A stretch of DNA of 64,000 nt from Cohnella xylanilytica (lineage in GTDB: Bacteria; Bacillota; Bacilli; Paenibacillales; Paenibacillaceae). The notes under the pieces were generated by a model. It was not told the DNA's origin, searched no databases, and worked only from the letters and a program-made list of their open reading frames with translations. Shown here piece after piece: positions 1-11,273 of the stretch. The translations under genes and the position numbers were made by a program. Numbering within the stretch: the stretch's first letter is position 1; each line of letters begins with the position of its first letter. The stretch is from the NCBI RefSeq assembly GCF_014212175.1, contig NZ_JACJVR010000032.1, positions 1 through 64,000 of the forward strand. Direction: 5' to 3'.

Positions 1-220
1 GATCAAGGATTTCGACGGTCGTCATGCATGGAAACGAATCGAAGCCAAAGTGGTTCAATTGGAGTGACGGCTTCCAACATTTCACATGGAAAACAACAAT
101 GCCCCTTTTCTGGGGAGGGGGGAGTTATCCCCATGTGGATATTGGTTTCAAAATTTCGCTGGTCCCACTCCCACTTATTCACAGTTGTTGATCCGCTCCT
201 GGATGATCGCCACCGCATTC

Positions 221-559
221 TTATGCGCTTTCGAAATTCAGGATAATATACCCTCCGACATCCTCGAGCCCACCTGCACCCGCATCGTTGACCACGAAGG
301 AGTCACTTGGACATTGAGATTAGAAGTCGTAGGACACAGAAGTTTAGGGCGGTTGCCTACTCCCGATTCCGTCATGACATACCAATCGCTGTCATTGGCG
401 GCAGTGATGTACCCGGTAATCAACATCTCCATGCTTAACCACTTTCGCCGTCGCCGGCCCATCATACACCCCTACTGTGGCAAATGCGGACTGCATACCA
501 GCTAGTATCATTACGCACAATGATACAAACAAAGCTACCCTTAACTTCTTTTTCCCAAT
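221..559 (-). pseudogene. Decayed gene for a small secreted protein
   Basis: Read on the minus strand from about 559, one frame gives a textbook signal peptide: basic GKKKLR, a hydrophobic core VALFVSLCVMILAG and an AFA cleavage site, preceded by GGAG. That frame stops after about 50 codons. A second frame carries the plausible continuation GYITAANDSDWYVMTESG, and a third carries GLEDVGGYIILNFESA followed by TAA at 221-223. The GYI..A.DSDWY pattern resembles small secreted beta-sandwich modules of Paenibacillaceae. No single frame holds all three parts and the only in-frame start before the signal peptide is ATT, so I infer at least two frameshifts. It could instead be sequencing error. Confidence 0.4.
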
Positions 560-766
560 ATCTTCTCCAAAAGTATTATTGGAATCAATTCAGATTCCTC
601 CATATTTTATAATATAAAGATGAAAGACCCGCTGCGAACGCCATGGGCCCGTTCGCGAAGCACCTCCAACGACACCCATTTGTAGCACAATAACTTAATA
701 TCACGGATAAAAAAGGCGTTGGTTCCTGTCGTAGTCCTCGTTTAGTCCAGAATTAGTCCTAACCTA

Positions 767-841
767 TTAGCCCGCAAGATATTCGTAGACAAACACGGCT
801 TTCCTTTGCTTGTCGTAGTACGTCGTTTTCAAAATTTTCAA
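767..841 (-). CDS. Micro-ORF, 24 residues, with strong RBS
   Basis: A TTG codon at 841 is preceded by GGAGGT at 851-856 with ideal spacing and opens a 24-residue frame (LKILKTTYYDKQRKAVFVYE, then LAG) ending in TAA at 767-769. The peptide is basic and I do not recognise it; it could be the start of a truncated gene. The flanks (560-766 and 857-970) are AT-rich and show no other convincing gene, and 1-220 also shows none. Translation is suggested only by the ribosome binding site. Confidence 0.25.
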   Translation of the reverse strand: MKILKTTYYDKQRKAVFVYEYLAG

Positions 842-973
842 CCAAAAAATACCTCCACGTTACAAAGAAAATAGAAAAAGACGCGCTCGCCCTCTACACC
901 CGCTACGTGAAATAACTGGGTGAATTCTGGGTGAACGCGTCCTTATCCCCTCAAAACCCCTGATAAATCAAGC

Positions 974-2371
974 TTATCCGATACTACCTTCCATCTCGAA
1001 CTTGATCAATCGATTCATCTCGACCGCGTACTCCATCGGCAGCTCCTTCGTGAAAGGCTCGATGAAGCCCATGACGATCATCTGGGTCGCTTCGGCTTCC
1101 GACAGGCCCCGGCTCATCAGGTAGAACAGCTGATCCTCGGACACCTTGGATACGGTCGCTTCGTGCTCCAGCGTGATGTTGTCGTTCATGATCTCGTTGT
1201 ACGGGATCGTGTCGCTCGTCGACTGGTTGTCGAGAATGAGCGTATCGCATTTGATGTTCGCCTTGGCGCCTTCGGCTTGACGGCCGAAGGAGGCGATGCC
1301 GCGGTACGTCACCTTGCCGCCGTGCTTGGAGATCGACTTCGACACGATCGTCGAAGTGGTGTCCGGCGCCAGGTGAAGCATCTTCGCGCCCGCGTCCTGG
1401 TGCTGGCCCTTGCCGGCGACGGCGATGGACAGAACCATGCCCTTGGCGCCGCGGCCCTTCAGGACGACGGCCGGATACTTCATCGTCAGCTTGGAGCCGA
1501 TGTTGCCGTCGACCCATTCCATCGTCGCGTTCTCTTCGGCGACGGCGCGCTTCGTGACGAGGTTGTAGATGTTCGGCGCCCAGTTCTGGATCGTCGTGTA
1601 GCGGACGCGGGCGTCCTTCTTGACGATGATCTCGACGACCGCGCTGTGCAGCGAGTTCGTGCTATAGACCGGAGCCGTGCAGCCTTCAACGTAGTGCACG
1701 AAGCTGCCTTCGTCGGCGATGATGAGCGTGCGCTCGAATTGGCCCATGTTCTCCGAGTTGATGCGGAAGTACGCCTGCAGCGGGATCTCGCACTTCACGC
1801 CCTTCGGGACGTAGATGAAGCTGCCGCCCGACCATACCGCGCTGTTCAGCGCCGCGAACTTGTTGTCCGCCGGAGGAACGACGGTGCCGAAGTATTCCTT
1901 GAACAGCTCCGGGTGCTCGCGAAGCGCGGAGTCGGTATCCATGAAGATAACGCCCTGCTTCTCGAGATCCTCCTGCATGTTGTGGTAGACGACTTCCGAT
2001 TCGTACTGCGCGGATACGCCGGCGAGGAACTTCTGCTCCGCCTCCGGAATGCCGAGCTTGTCGAACGTCGCCTTGATCTCTTCCGGCACTTCTTCCCACG
2101 TCTTGCCTTGCTTCTCGGAAGGCTTGACGTAGTACTGGATGTCGTCGAAGTCCAGCTCGTCGAGGTTGCCGCCCCAACGCGGCAAAGCCATCTTGTTGAA
2201 CTGCTCGAGCGACTTGAGGCGGAACTTCAGCATCCATTCCGGCTCGCCCTTCATCTCCGAGATCGTGCGGACGATCTCCGGCGTCAACCCTTTGCCGGAT
2301 TGGAATATCGCCTTATGCTCGTCGCGGAACCCGTACTTGTATTCATCCAGCTCGGGCATCTGTTTAGCCAT
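974..2371 (-). CDS. sufB: Fe-S cluster assembly scaffold protein SufB
   Basis: SufB is the core subunit of the cytosolic SufBC2D scaffold on which Fe-S clusters are built with sulfur delivered by SufS/SufU. The 465-residue product has the family's usual length and the beta-helix core signature ([37 protein letters not shown]) and ends with the conserved [18 protein letters not shown] chose the ATG at 2371 ([11 protein letters not shown]) because AAGGAGG lies nine bases upstream; the TTG nine bases earlier overlaps that site. It is the last gene of the sufCDSUB operon, 91 bp after sufU, the usual Bacillus order. No clear terminator is seen after it. Confidence 0.97.
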   Translation of the reverse strand: MAKQMPELDEYKYGFRDEHKAIFQSGKGLTPEIVRTISEMKGEPEWMLKFRLKSLEQFNKMALPRWGGNLDELDFDDIQYYVKPSEKQGKTWEEVPEEIKATFDKLGIPEAEQKFLAGVSAQYESEVVYHNMQEDLEKQGVIFMDTDSALREHPELFKEYFGTVVPPADNKFAALNSAVWSGGSFIYVPKGVKCEIPLQAYFRINSENMGQFERTLIIADEGSFVHYVEGCTAPVYSTNSLHSAVVEIIVKKDARVRYTTIQNWAPNIYNLVTKRAVAEENATMEWVDGNIGSKLTMKYPAVVLKGRGAKGMVLSIAVAGKGQHQDAGAKMLHLAPDTTSTIVSKSISKHGGKVTYRGIASFGRQAEGAKANIKCDTLILDNQSTSDTIPYNEIMNDNITLEHEATVSKVSEDQLFYLMSRGLSEAEATQMIVMGFIEPFTKELPMEYAVEMNRLIKFEMEGSIG

Positions 2372-2462
2372 GACGATCAACCTCCTTGTGTATTGGAATC
2401 CGAATATCCGTCCAGGAAAGCCTTCGCGGCCATCCCATTTTCGCCTATCTCTCTGCTTCCTC

Positions 2463-4125
<1,663 letters not shown>

Positions 4126-5430
4126 TTACCCCAGCTTCCTTTCCAGAATGCGTTGCAGCTGCTCGCGCGCCGCCTCGAGCGGGATCTCGGAGACGACCGG
4201 ATCGAGGAATCCGTAGATGATCAGTCTCTCCGCTTCCGTCCGGGTGATGCCGCGCGACATCAGGTAGTGCACCTGCTCCGCATTGACCTGGCCTACGCTC
4301 GCCGCGTGGCCGGCTTTGACGTCGTCCTCGTCGATCAGCAGAATCGGGTTGGCGTCGCCTCTGGCCTTCGGGCTCAGCATGAGCACGCGCTCCGTCTGCT
4401 GGCCGTTCGCCTTCGTGGCGCCCTTCTCGATCTTGGAGATGCCGTTGATAATGGCGGTCGCTTCGTCCTTCATGACCGCGCGGGTGACCATGTCGCTCTC
4501 GGACGAGCGGCCGAAGTGGACGGCGCGCGTCGTCAGGCTCATGCGCTGGCTGCCGGTGCCGACGGAGATGACCTTCGCGTCGGACGTCGAGCCGTTGCCC
4601 TTGAGCACCGACAGCGTGTCGGCGACGACGTTGCCTTCGTGCATGTCGCCGATGATCCATTCGATGCGGGCGTCGTTGTCGAGAACGGCCCGGCGGTACG
4701 AGATATCGATCGCGGAGCTATCCATATGATGCACCGCGGCATATTGCACATGCGCTCCCGCCTTGGCGAACACTTCGACCGCCCCGTTGTGGAGGAGCGT
4801 CGCTTCCGTCTCGCCCAGGGAGGACGTCACGTTCTCGACGACGGAGACGCGGCTGTTCGCGTCCGCGACGACGAGAATGTGCGGCACGAACGTCGCTTCC
4901 GCGTCGTCGGCGAACAGGATCGCCTGAACGGGAGCTTCGATCTCGACGCCGCGGGGAACGTACAGGAAGACGCCGCCGTTCCAGAGAGCGGCGTGCATCG
5001 CCGACAGCTTGTGCTCGTTCGGCTCGTACGCCTTCATCAGATGGGCGCGAAGCAGGTCCTCGTGCGTGCGGGCCGCGTCTTCCAGGCTCGACAGCACGAC
5101 GCCCTTCGCCTTCAGTTCTTCCGGCAGTCTCGCGAACACGACGGAAGAATTATGCTGGACGATAACCGGAGCGTCGCTCTGCGCGTCCAGCAAGGAAGCG
5201 ATCGCCTGCGGAAGCTCCGCGGGCGAGGAGACGGCCTTGCCGGGGCGATGAACGCCCTGGACGTCCAGGTTCCAACGCGCGATCGGCGTCTTCTCCGGCT
5301 TCGGAAGCTCCAGGGTCGCCGCTAATTCTCCCGCTTCCTCCCGCCAGGCGACGAGCCAGGACGGCTCGTTCTTGCTGCGGGAGATGGCCGCCGCGGCCTC
5401 GCGGCCGAAAGAGGTGGTCGGTGTACTCAT
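4126..5430 (-). CDS. sufD: Fe-S cluster assembly protein SufD
   Basis: SufD is the paralogue of SufB that completes the SufBC2D scaffold. The 434-residue product has a divergent N-terminal half and a beta-helix core resembling SufB (ALWNGGVFLYVPRGVEIEAP, then VHHMDSSAIDISYRRAVLDN), ending with LMSRGITRTEAERLIIYGFL, which mirrors the SufB C-terminus. It lacks the VEGC-type cysteine seen in the SufB copy here, as expected for SufD. It lies 23 bp after sufC and abuts sufS. The start ATG (MSTPTTSFG) has a GGGAGG upstream. Confidence 0.96.
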   Translation of the reverse strand: MSTPTTSFGREAAAAISRSKNEPSWLVAWREEAGELAATLELPKPEKTPIARWNLDVQGVHRPGKAVSSPAELPQAIASLLDAQSDAPVIVQHNSSVVFARLPEELKAKGVVLSSLEDAARTHEDLLRAHLMKAYEPNEHKLSAMHAALWNGGVFLYVPRGVEIEAPVQAILFADDAEATFVPHILVVADANSRVSVVENVTSSLGETEATLLHNGAVEVFAKAGAHVQYAAVHHMDSSAIDISYRRAVLDNDARIEWIIGDMHEGNVVADTLSVLKGNGSTSDAKVISVGTGSQRMSLTTRAVHFGRSSESDMVTRAVMKDEATAIINGISKIEKGATKANGQQTERVLMLSPKARGDANPILLIDEDDVKAGHAASVGQVNAEQVHYLMSRGITRTEAERLIIYGFLDPVVSEIPLEAAREQLQRILERKLG

Positions 5431-5453
5431 CGTTGCTAGCCTCCCTTATCCTC

Positions 5454-6233
<780 letters not shown>

Positions 6234-6336
6234 CGGTGTTTATCCCTCCAGAATTGGTGAGGACGAATGGTTGCAGTCGACCGCTTACCGCGTCAAACCA
6301 CCAAATCGTTCATCCTTATTTAAAATGATTTTAATT

Positions 6337-6390
6337 TGATTCTCACTGATTCTCAACCTCCATTTTATGAAAATGGCATAAAAAACGCAA
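6337..6390 (-). promoter_or_regulatory. Putative suf promoter with TGAGAATCA repeat operator
   Basis: On the minus strand a TTGCGT (6385-6390) and a TAAAAT (6362-6367) are separated by 17 bp, a good vegetative promoter spacing. Just after the expected start site are two direct copies of TGAGAATCA (6347-6355 and 6337-6345), 10 bp apart, so on the same helix face. TGAGAATCA is close to half of the Fur box (TGATAATNA), so iron-responsive control of suf is an inference. Confidence 0.5.
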
Positions 6391-6495
6391 ACTTCGCCAT
6401 TTCCACCTGCCGAAGGCTTCCTTCTTCCTATTAATCGGTCCGAAATTCGGATCCCGGCGCGGGAGCGCCGGCAGCGAGAATCGCCCGCCTCCGCC

Positions 6496-7065
6496 TTACC
6501 CGGCGATCGCCCGCCGTACCGCCTCGCGGGAAGCCGCGAATTGCTCGTCCGTCAGAACGGGCGTCTTCCCGACTGCCGGCAGCGCCTCCTCGAGGCGAAG
6601 CCACGACTTGCATCCGCCGTAAACGTCGAGTAGCGGGATCTCGAGCGGCTCGTCGAGCTTATATACGCGCAGCAGCAAGACATGCAGAGGCTTCGTTCTC
6701 TTCCACTTCAACCGCTCTTCCGCGTAATCGTCGGTCCAGATATGCAGATCGCTCAGCCTCTTCAGCGTCTCGGAGTCCGTCACTTCCAAGTCCTCCGCTA
6801 CCTCCGCGTAAGAGCCGATCGCCACCGCGTCCGGACGGGCGGCGGCCTCCTCCCGGGTCTCGTCCACGATTCCCCGCGCTTCGGGCTTCACCAGCTCCGG
6901 CCGTTGATGCTCGAAGGAGGGGAACAGGTAAAACGCCGGGCTGACGAGCCGGAATTCCTTCGTCTCCTCGGCGATGCCCCCCTTGCGCAGCACGATCGCC
7001 TGCCTGCCTTCCTCCAAGGCCCGCACCGCGACCGCCCATTCCCTCAGCGCAATCGGTTGTTCCAT
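6496..7065 (-). CDS. DUF1802 family protein
   Basis: The 189-residue soluble product matches the DUF1802 pattern as I know it: an N-terminal EWAVAVRALEEGRQAIVLRKGGI, then FxLFPSFEHQRPELVKPEAR, and a C-terminal WKRTKPLHVLLLRVYKL. No enzymatic function is established for the family. It is transcribed away from the suf promoter region but on the same strand, with its stop about 260 bp upstream of sufC, so it is probably a separate unit. GGGAG upstream of the ATG at 7065 supports the start. The gap between it and the PEBP-like gene (7066-7228) holds nothing I can identify. Confidence 0.85.
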   Translation of the reverse strand: MEQPIALREWAVAVRALEEGRQAIVLRKGGIAEETKEFRLVSPAFYLFPSFEHQRPELVKPEARGIVDETREEAAARPDAVAIGSYAEVAEDLEVTDSETLKRLSDLHIWTDDYAEERLKWKRTKPLHVLLLRVYKLDEPLEIPLLDVYGGCKSWLRLEEALPAVGKTPVLTDEQFAASREAVRRAIAG

Positions 7066-7228
7066 TCCCTGCCGGCTCCCTTCCTGCCTCTATTGGAACC
7101 ATTATATCACATCGCGGACATGGAAGCGGCAGCCTTGGACTCGAAAATAGGTCCTAGCCTGCCGCCCATCGGCTGTATGAAACGAATGCCGACCGTTCCC
7201 CCGCCCCGGCTGGCCCGGCTGGACGAGG

Positions 7229-7762
7229 TTACTTGATTTCCCCTATGGCCGTGAGAACGGCTCTGCCGAGCGTATGGCTTAGCATGGTAAATCCCAACAC
7301 GGCCGGCGTGGCCTTGGGGTCGACGCCGATCGTCTCCACATCCAGCGCATGAACGACAAAATAATACCGATGAGGACCGTGTCCCGCCGGAGGCGCCGCG
7401 CCGATAAACCGTTCGAGCCGCAGATCGTTCGGCAATTGCAGAGCGCCTTGCGGCAGGCCGCCGCCATGCTCGTCGCCCGCGCCGGTCGGCAATTCGGCGA
7501 CATAGGCCGGGATGTTGATGACGGCCCAGTGCCATAAGCCCGATCCGGTCGGGGCATCCGGGTCGTAGACGGTTACGGCGAAGCTCTTCGTCCCTTCGGG
7601 CGCGCCCGACCACCTCAAATGAGGCGATAGATCCCGGCCGCCCTCCACTCCCGACATCCCCGAATAATGCGGGGGCGGCAGAGGAAGACCATCCGCAATG
7701 TCGTTGCTCGTCACCTGGAAGGATGCGACTTCCGGCAAGTTGGCAAATGGATTGTTACTCAT
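7229..7762 (-). CDS. YbhB/YbcL-type PEBP family protein
   Basis: The 177-residue product belongs to the phosphatidylethanolamine-binding protein family (bacterial YbhB/YbcL, also called Raf kinase inhibitor-like). Diagnostic stretches are SPHLRWSGAPEGTKSFAVTV, the ligand-pocket DPDAPT, GLWHWAVINIP and GPHRYYFVVHALD. No signal peptide is present, so it is cytosolic; the physiological ligand is unknown. GGAGGT lies seven bases before the ATG. It is divergent from the GntR regulator at 7937, with an AT-rich intergenic region bearing repeated AATCGATTTT, so control by that regulator is plausible but unproven. Confidence 0.88.
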   Translation of the reverse strand: MSNNPFANLPEVASFQVTSNDIADGLPLPPPHYSGMSGVEGGRDLSPHLRWSGAPEGTKSFAVTVYDPDAPTGSGLWHWAVINIPAYVAELPTGAGDEHGGGLPQGALQLPNDLRLERFIGAAPPAGHGPHRYYFVVHALDVETIGVDPKATPAVLGFTMLSHTLGRAVLTAIGEIK

Positions 7763-7808
7763 TCTAAAGACCTCCTTCGCTTGACTTCAATTCGATTATA
7801 TTAACAAT

Positions 7809-7837
7809 AATCGATTTTGTAAATATGAATCGATTTT
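7809..7837. promoter_or_regulatory. Repeated AATCGATTTT, candidate GntR operator
   Basis: The decamer AATCGATTTT occurs at 7809-7818 and again at 7828-7837, start to start 19 bp, close to two helical turns. Each contains the palindrome ATCGAT. The site lies in the AT-rich stretch between the PEBP gene and the divergent GntR gene, where an autoregulatory operator would be expected. This is inference from position and symmetry. Confidence 0.4.
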
Positions 7838-7936
7838 ATTATTCGTTGTCGAATTTGAACCTTGTTTTTTTAAAATATCAGAGTAAACTATTAACACGAG
7901 TTGAATCCGAATGGGATGAAGGAGGAGGCCCGCTTC

Positions 7937-8602
7937 ATGGCCAAGAGAGACGGTTCGTCCACGTTAACCGAAAATGTCACGAAAAAACTGCGGTCCGATA
8001 TACTATCCGGACAATATGAGCCGGGCTCTCCGTTAACCGTATCCGAACTTGCCAAAGGCTTCGACGTCTCGGTTGCCGTCGTTCGGGAATCGCTGACCCG
8101 GTTGGCGACCCAAGGCCTCGTCCTGCAAAACCCGAATCACGGCTTCTCGGTGAAGACGGCGTCGGAAGAAGAACTGAACAACATCATTCAGGCGCGGTCC
8201 ATCAATGAATCCGAAGCGTTGCGCCTCTCCATCGCCCATGGCGATCTGACATGGGAATCCAACGTCATCGCCGCGCATCACAAATTATCGCAGACGCCCG
8301 AGTTCAAGGAAGCGAATCGGACGCTTGCCGTTCGCGAGGAATGGTCCGACATCCACCGCCAATTCCATTACGAACTGATCGCCGCATGTCCGAATCCGGT
8401 TCTCCTCGATATTTGCAGGCGCCTCTGGGATTTGAGCGAATTTTATCGGCATTATTCGACGCCTCGGCAGCAAGTTCGCGACGGACGCGCCGAGCATAAG
8501 GCATTAACGGATGCCGTCCTAAGCCGCGACGGCGATCGCGCCGTCGAGATCTTTCAAGCGCATATCCGACTCACCGCGGATATCCTGTTCGACAACCGAT
8601 AG
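7937..8602 (+). CDS. GntR family regulator, FCD (FadR-type) domain
   Basis: This is a DNA-binding transcription factor. Residues about 10-75 form the GntR winged helix (VTKKLRSDILSGQYEPGSPL, VSELAKGFDVSVAVVRESL, LATQGLVLQNPNHGFSV). The C-terminal two thirds look like an all-helical FCD ligand-binding domain, with the metal-site type histidines in HRQFHYELI and EHKAL. I chose ATG 7937 (MAKRDGSS) because AAGGAGGAGG ends eight bases upstream; an earlier ATG at 7901 has no such site. The effector is not evident. It is divergent from the PEBP-like gene and is not followed by a same-operon gene. Confidence 0.88.
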   Translation: MAKRDGSSTLTENVTKKLRSDILSGQYEPGSPLTVSELAKGFDVSVAVVRESLTRLATQGLVLQNPNHGFSVKTASEEELNNIIQARSINESEALRLSIAHGDLTWESNVIAAHHKLSQTPEFKEANRTLAVREEWSDIHRQFHYELIAACPNPVLLDICRRLWDLSEFYRHYSTPRQQVRDGRAEHKALTDAVLSRDGDRAVEIFQAHIRLTADILFDNR

Positions 8603-8685
8603 CGGCGGAGCTGACGGCCCGTCGCGTTATCCATAGCAACGCATAAAGATACTCCGGCAAGTGGATGAACCGGCGTTCGTGCCGT

Positions 8686-8785
8686 TATAATGGAATGGAT
8701 CGAACAGACGCCTCGACCGTCCGGACGGATAGGCACAGCTTCCAGGCTCCGCCTCTTGGCGCGGACCTGGGTTGTGTCTTTTTTT
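8686..8785 (+). ncRNA. Candidate short leader RNA or sRNA ending in a terminator
   Basis: The 307 bp between the GntR gene and mtnK contain no ORF I can support. A perfect TATAAT at 8686-8691 precedes about 95 nt that end in a long hairpin (roughly 8732-8778, with an internal CCAGG/CCTGG core) and seven T residues at 8779-8785. A second promoter for mtnK lies downstream. This could be a small RNA, an attenuator or just the GntR gene's terminator. It does not match the SAM-I riboswitch consensus that often precedes methionine-salvage genes. Confidence 0.35.
8732..8785 (+). terminator. Intrinsic terminator upstream of mtnK
   Basis: The arms GGCACAGCTTCCAGG and CCTGGGTTGTGTC, with an inner GGCTCCGC/GCGGACC pairing, form a strong hairpin followed directly by seven T residues. 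Confidence 0.75.
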
Positions 8786-8803
8786 GGCGGGCTGTCGAGG
8801 CGC

Positions 8804-8832
8804 TTTCAACGGCAGCCCAATTGCATTATACT
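8804..8832 (+). promoter_or_regulatory. Putative mtnKA promoter
   Basis: TTTCAA at 8804-8809 and TATACT at 8827-8832 are spaced by 17 bp. The predicted start is about 8839, giving a 70-nt leader to the mtnK GTG. The promoter lies downstream of the terminator at 8732-8785. Confidence 0.5.
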
Positions 8833-8909
8833 GTCTTAAGGCAAAGCGCCGGCGGCAGGCCGGACGAACGCGTCGAACCCTTGCGAACCTATGTGGAGGT
8901 GGAATCGTA

Positions 8910-10118
8910 GTGAGTCAATACCATCCGCTGTCCGAAGCGGAAGCGATCGAGATCGCCCGCACGATCAAGGACGTGTTCCCGACCGGGGAGGAGCTCGTCT
9001 CCAAGGAGATCGGCGACGGCAACTTGAACCTGGTCTTCCACATCGCCCAGCCCGCGACGGGCCGCAGCCTCATCATCAAGCAGGCGCTGCCCTACGCGAA
9101 GGTCGTCGGCGAATCGTGGCCGCTGTCTCTCGACCGGGCGCGCATCGAGAGCGAAGCGCTGATCCGGCAGTCCAAGCTCGCGCCCGGCCTGACCCCCCGG
9201 GTATACAAGACGGATTCCGAGCTCGCCCTTACGGTCATGGAAGACTTGAGCGACCACGTCATCATGCGCCGCGGGCTGATCCAGGGCGGCGTCTATCCGA
9301 AGTTCGCCGAGCATATCTCCGAATTCATGGCGCGCACCTTGTTCTTCACTTCGGACCTGGGCATGAACCAGCAGGAGAAGAAGCGGGTCGTGGAGGAATT
9401 CGTAAACCCCGATCTGTGCAAAATTACCGAAGACCTTATCTTCGACGCCCCGTACTTCGACGACGAGACGAACAGCATCGAAGACCATATCCGCGACGCC
9501 GCGGAAGCGATCTGGCGCGACGAGGAGCTGCGGCTCGAAGTCGCCCTGCTGCGCGAGAAGTTCCTGACGCACGCCCAGGCGCTGCTGCACGGCGACCTGC
9601 ATACCGGAAGCATCTTCGTCACGCCGGAATCGACCAAGGTGATCGATCCCGAATTCGCGTATTACGGTCCGATGGGCTTCGACGTCGGGGCGGTGTTCGC
9701 GAACCTGCTGCTGAATTACGCGGCCCAGGAGCATTGGAGCCCGGACGAGAGCTCGCGCCGGGAGCGGCGGGCTTATCTTCTGAACACGATCCGGGATACG
9801 TGGAATCTGTTCGAGAAGAAGTTCCGCGCGCTGTGGGACGAGCACGGAATCGACCGCGTTTTCCGCGCCAAGGGTTATCAGGACGATTATATGCGCCGCC
9901 TGCTGAAGGACACGATCGGCTTCGCCGGCGCGAAGACGGTCCGCCGGATCTACGGCCTCTCGCACGTGGCCGACATCGATACGATTCCGGACGCGACCGC
10001 CCGCGAGCGCGCCCAACGGCTGGCCCTGGCGATCGGCACCGGCCTGATCCGGCATAACCGGCAAGCGGAGTCCATCGAAGACGCGCTCCGCATCGCCTCG
10101 CGGGCAATCGGCGAATAA
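8910..10118 (+). CDS. mtnK: S-methyl-5-thioribose kinase MtnK
   Basis: MtnK phosphorylates 5-methylthioribose on C1 with ATP, the entry step of methionine salvage. The 402-residue product is an APH-fold kinase: nucleotide-binding GDGNLNLVFHIA near the N-terminus, catalytic HGDLHTGSIF (about residue 230) and metal-binding KVIDPEFAYYGPMGFDVG, with C-terminal KTVRRIYGLSHVADI. The start is the GTG at 8910 (VSQYHPLSE), preceded by GGAGGTGG at 8895-8902; upstream ATGs in frame lack a ribosome binding site. mtnA follows after 36 bp, so the pair is an operon. Later pathway genes (mtnW, mtnX, mtnB, mtnD) are not in the window. Confidence 0.96.
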   Translation: MSQYHPLSEAEAIEIARTIKDVFPTGEELVSKEIGDGNLNLVFHIAQPATGRSLIIKQALPYAKVVGESWPLSLDRARIESEALIRQSKLAPGLTPRVYKTDSELALTVMEDLSDHVIMRRGLIQGGVYPKFAEHISEFMARTLFFTSDLGMNQQEKKRVVEEFVNPDLCKITEDLIFDAPYFDDETNSIEDHIRDAAEAIWRDEELRLEVALLREKFLTHAQALLHGDLHTGSIFVTPESTKVIDPEFAYYGPMGFDVGAVFANLLLNYAAQEHWSPDESSRRERRAYLLNTIRDTWNLFEKKFRALWDEHGIDRVFRAKGYQDDYMRRLLKDTIGFAGAKTVRRIYGLSHVADIDTIPDATARERAQRLALAIGTGLIRHNRQAESIEDALRIASRAIGE

Positions 10119-10154
10119 GCGGCGGGCCGACGAACGGGAAGGAGAATAGACGAC

Positions 10155-11228
10155 ATGAGCGAGCATACAACGTCGGCGGCATCGAAGGTGCTGCAATCGG
10201 TCCGCTGGGCGGACGAGGCGCTGGATCTTCTGGATCAGCGCTTGCTGCCCGAGCAGACGGTCTATCTGAAGCTGAAGACCCCGGAGGACGTCTGGGAGGC
10301 GATCCGCGAGCTGAAGGTGCGCGGCGCTCCGGCCATCGGCATCGCCGCCGCGTACGGCGTCGTGCTCGGAACGGCGGGCTTCGCCGGGACCGCGGAGGAG
10401 CTGGCGGCCGAGGTGCGCCGACACGCCGAATACTTGGCGACGTCGCGGCCGACGGCGGTCAATCTGTTCTGGGCGCTCGACCGGATGAAGGCGCGGGCGC
10501 AAGCGCTGGCCGAATCCGGCGTCCCGACGGAGGAGGCGATCGCCGCGCTGCTGGACGAAGCGAAGCGGATCCAGGCGGAAGACGAGGAGACGAACCGCCG
10601 GATCGGCGAGCACGCGCTGACCTTGTTCCAGGACGGGATGGGCGTGCTCACGCACTGCAACGCCGGGGGTCTCGCCACCTCCAAGTACGGAACGGCGCTC
10701 GCGCCCTTCTATCTGGCTCTGGAGCAAGGCATTCATCTTAAAGTATTCGCGGACGAGACCCGTCCGGTGCTGCAGGGCGCGCGGCTGACCGCGTTCGAGC
10801 TTCAGCAGGCGGGCGTGGACGTCACGCTCATCACCGACAACATGGCGGGACACGTCATGTCCAAGGGCTGGGTTCAAGCGGTCATCGTCGGAACGGACCG
10901 CGTGGCCGCGAACGGCGACGTGGCGAACAAGATCGGCACGTACGGCGTCGCCGTGCTCGCCAAGGCCCACAACATTCCGTTCTATGTAGCTTGTCCGATG
11001 TCCACGATCGATTTGTCGACGCCTACCGGCGCCGACATTCCGATCGAAGAACGCCATCCGGACGAGGTTACCCAGGGCTTCGGCCGCCGAACCGCGCCGG
11101 AAGGCGTAGCGGTCTACAACCCGGCGTTCGACGTGACGCCGAGCGACTTGGTGACGGCGATCATTACCGAGAAGGGCATCGTGCGGGCTCCGTACGATAC
11201 CGGCCTGCGCAAGCTGTTCGAGAACTGA
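10155..11228 (+). CDS. mtnA: Methylthioribose-1-phosphate isomerase MtnA
   Basis: MtnA converts 5-methylthioribose-1-phosphate into methylthioribulose-1-phosphate, the step after MtnK. The 357-residue product belongs to the eIF2B-like isomerase family and shows [15 protein letters not shown], the catalytic cysteine in [18 protein letters not shown] (about residue 170), the catalytic aspartate in [13 protein letters not shown] (about residue 240) and [19 protein letters not shown]. Length is normal. AAGGAG sits upstream of the ATG. It is the second gene of the mtnKA operon and no obvious terminator follows in the 45 bp before the convergent DUF1805 gene. Confidence 0.96.
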   Translation: MSEHTTSAASKVLQSVRWADEALDLLDQRLLPEQTVYLKLKTPEDVWEAIRELKVRGAPAIGIAAAYGVVLGTAGFAGTAEELAAEVRRHAEYLATSRPTAVNLFWALDRMKARAQALAESGVPTEEAIAALLDEAKRIQAEDEETNRRIGEHALTLFQDGMGVLTHCNAGGLATSKYGTALAPFYLALEQGIHLKVFADETRPVLQGARLTAFELQQAGVDVTLITDNMAGHVMSKGWVQAVIVGTDRVAANGDVANKIGTYGVAVLAKAHNIPFYVACPMSTIDLSTPTGADIPIEERHPDEVTQGFGRRTAPEGVAVYNPAFDVTPSDLVTAIITEKGIVRAPYDTGLRKLFEN

Positions 11229-11273
11229 TCCTTCGGGAAGACCGGGCCGTCCGATCGCCGCGCGTTCTTCATC

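Noticed and set aside
120-185. DnaA-box-like words TTATCCCCA and TTATTCACA suggesting an origin
   Set aside because: Only isolated one-mismatch copies are present, with no cluster, no dnaA or dnaN nearby and no AT-rich unwinding element.
8602-8735. Possible SAM-I riboswitch upstream of mtnK
   Set aside because: A GGCGGAG and a GGCCCG occur near 8612-8631, but the conserved GGCAACC and the kink-turn sequences are missing, and the spacing is wrong.
8889-11057. Long minus-strand open frame opposite mtnK and mtnA
   Set aside because: It covers two clearly coding genes on the other strand and has the Arg/Val-rich composition typical of antisense frames in GC-rich DNA.
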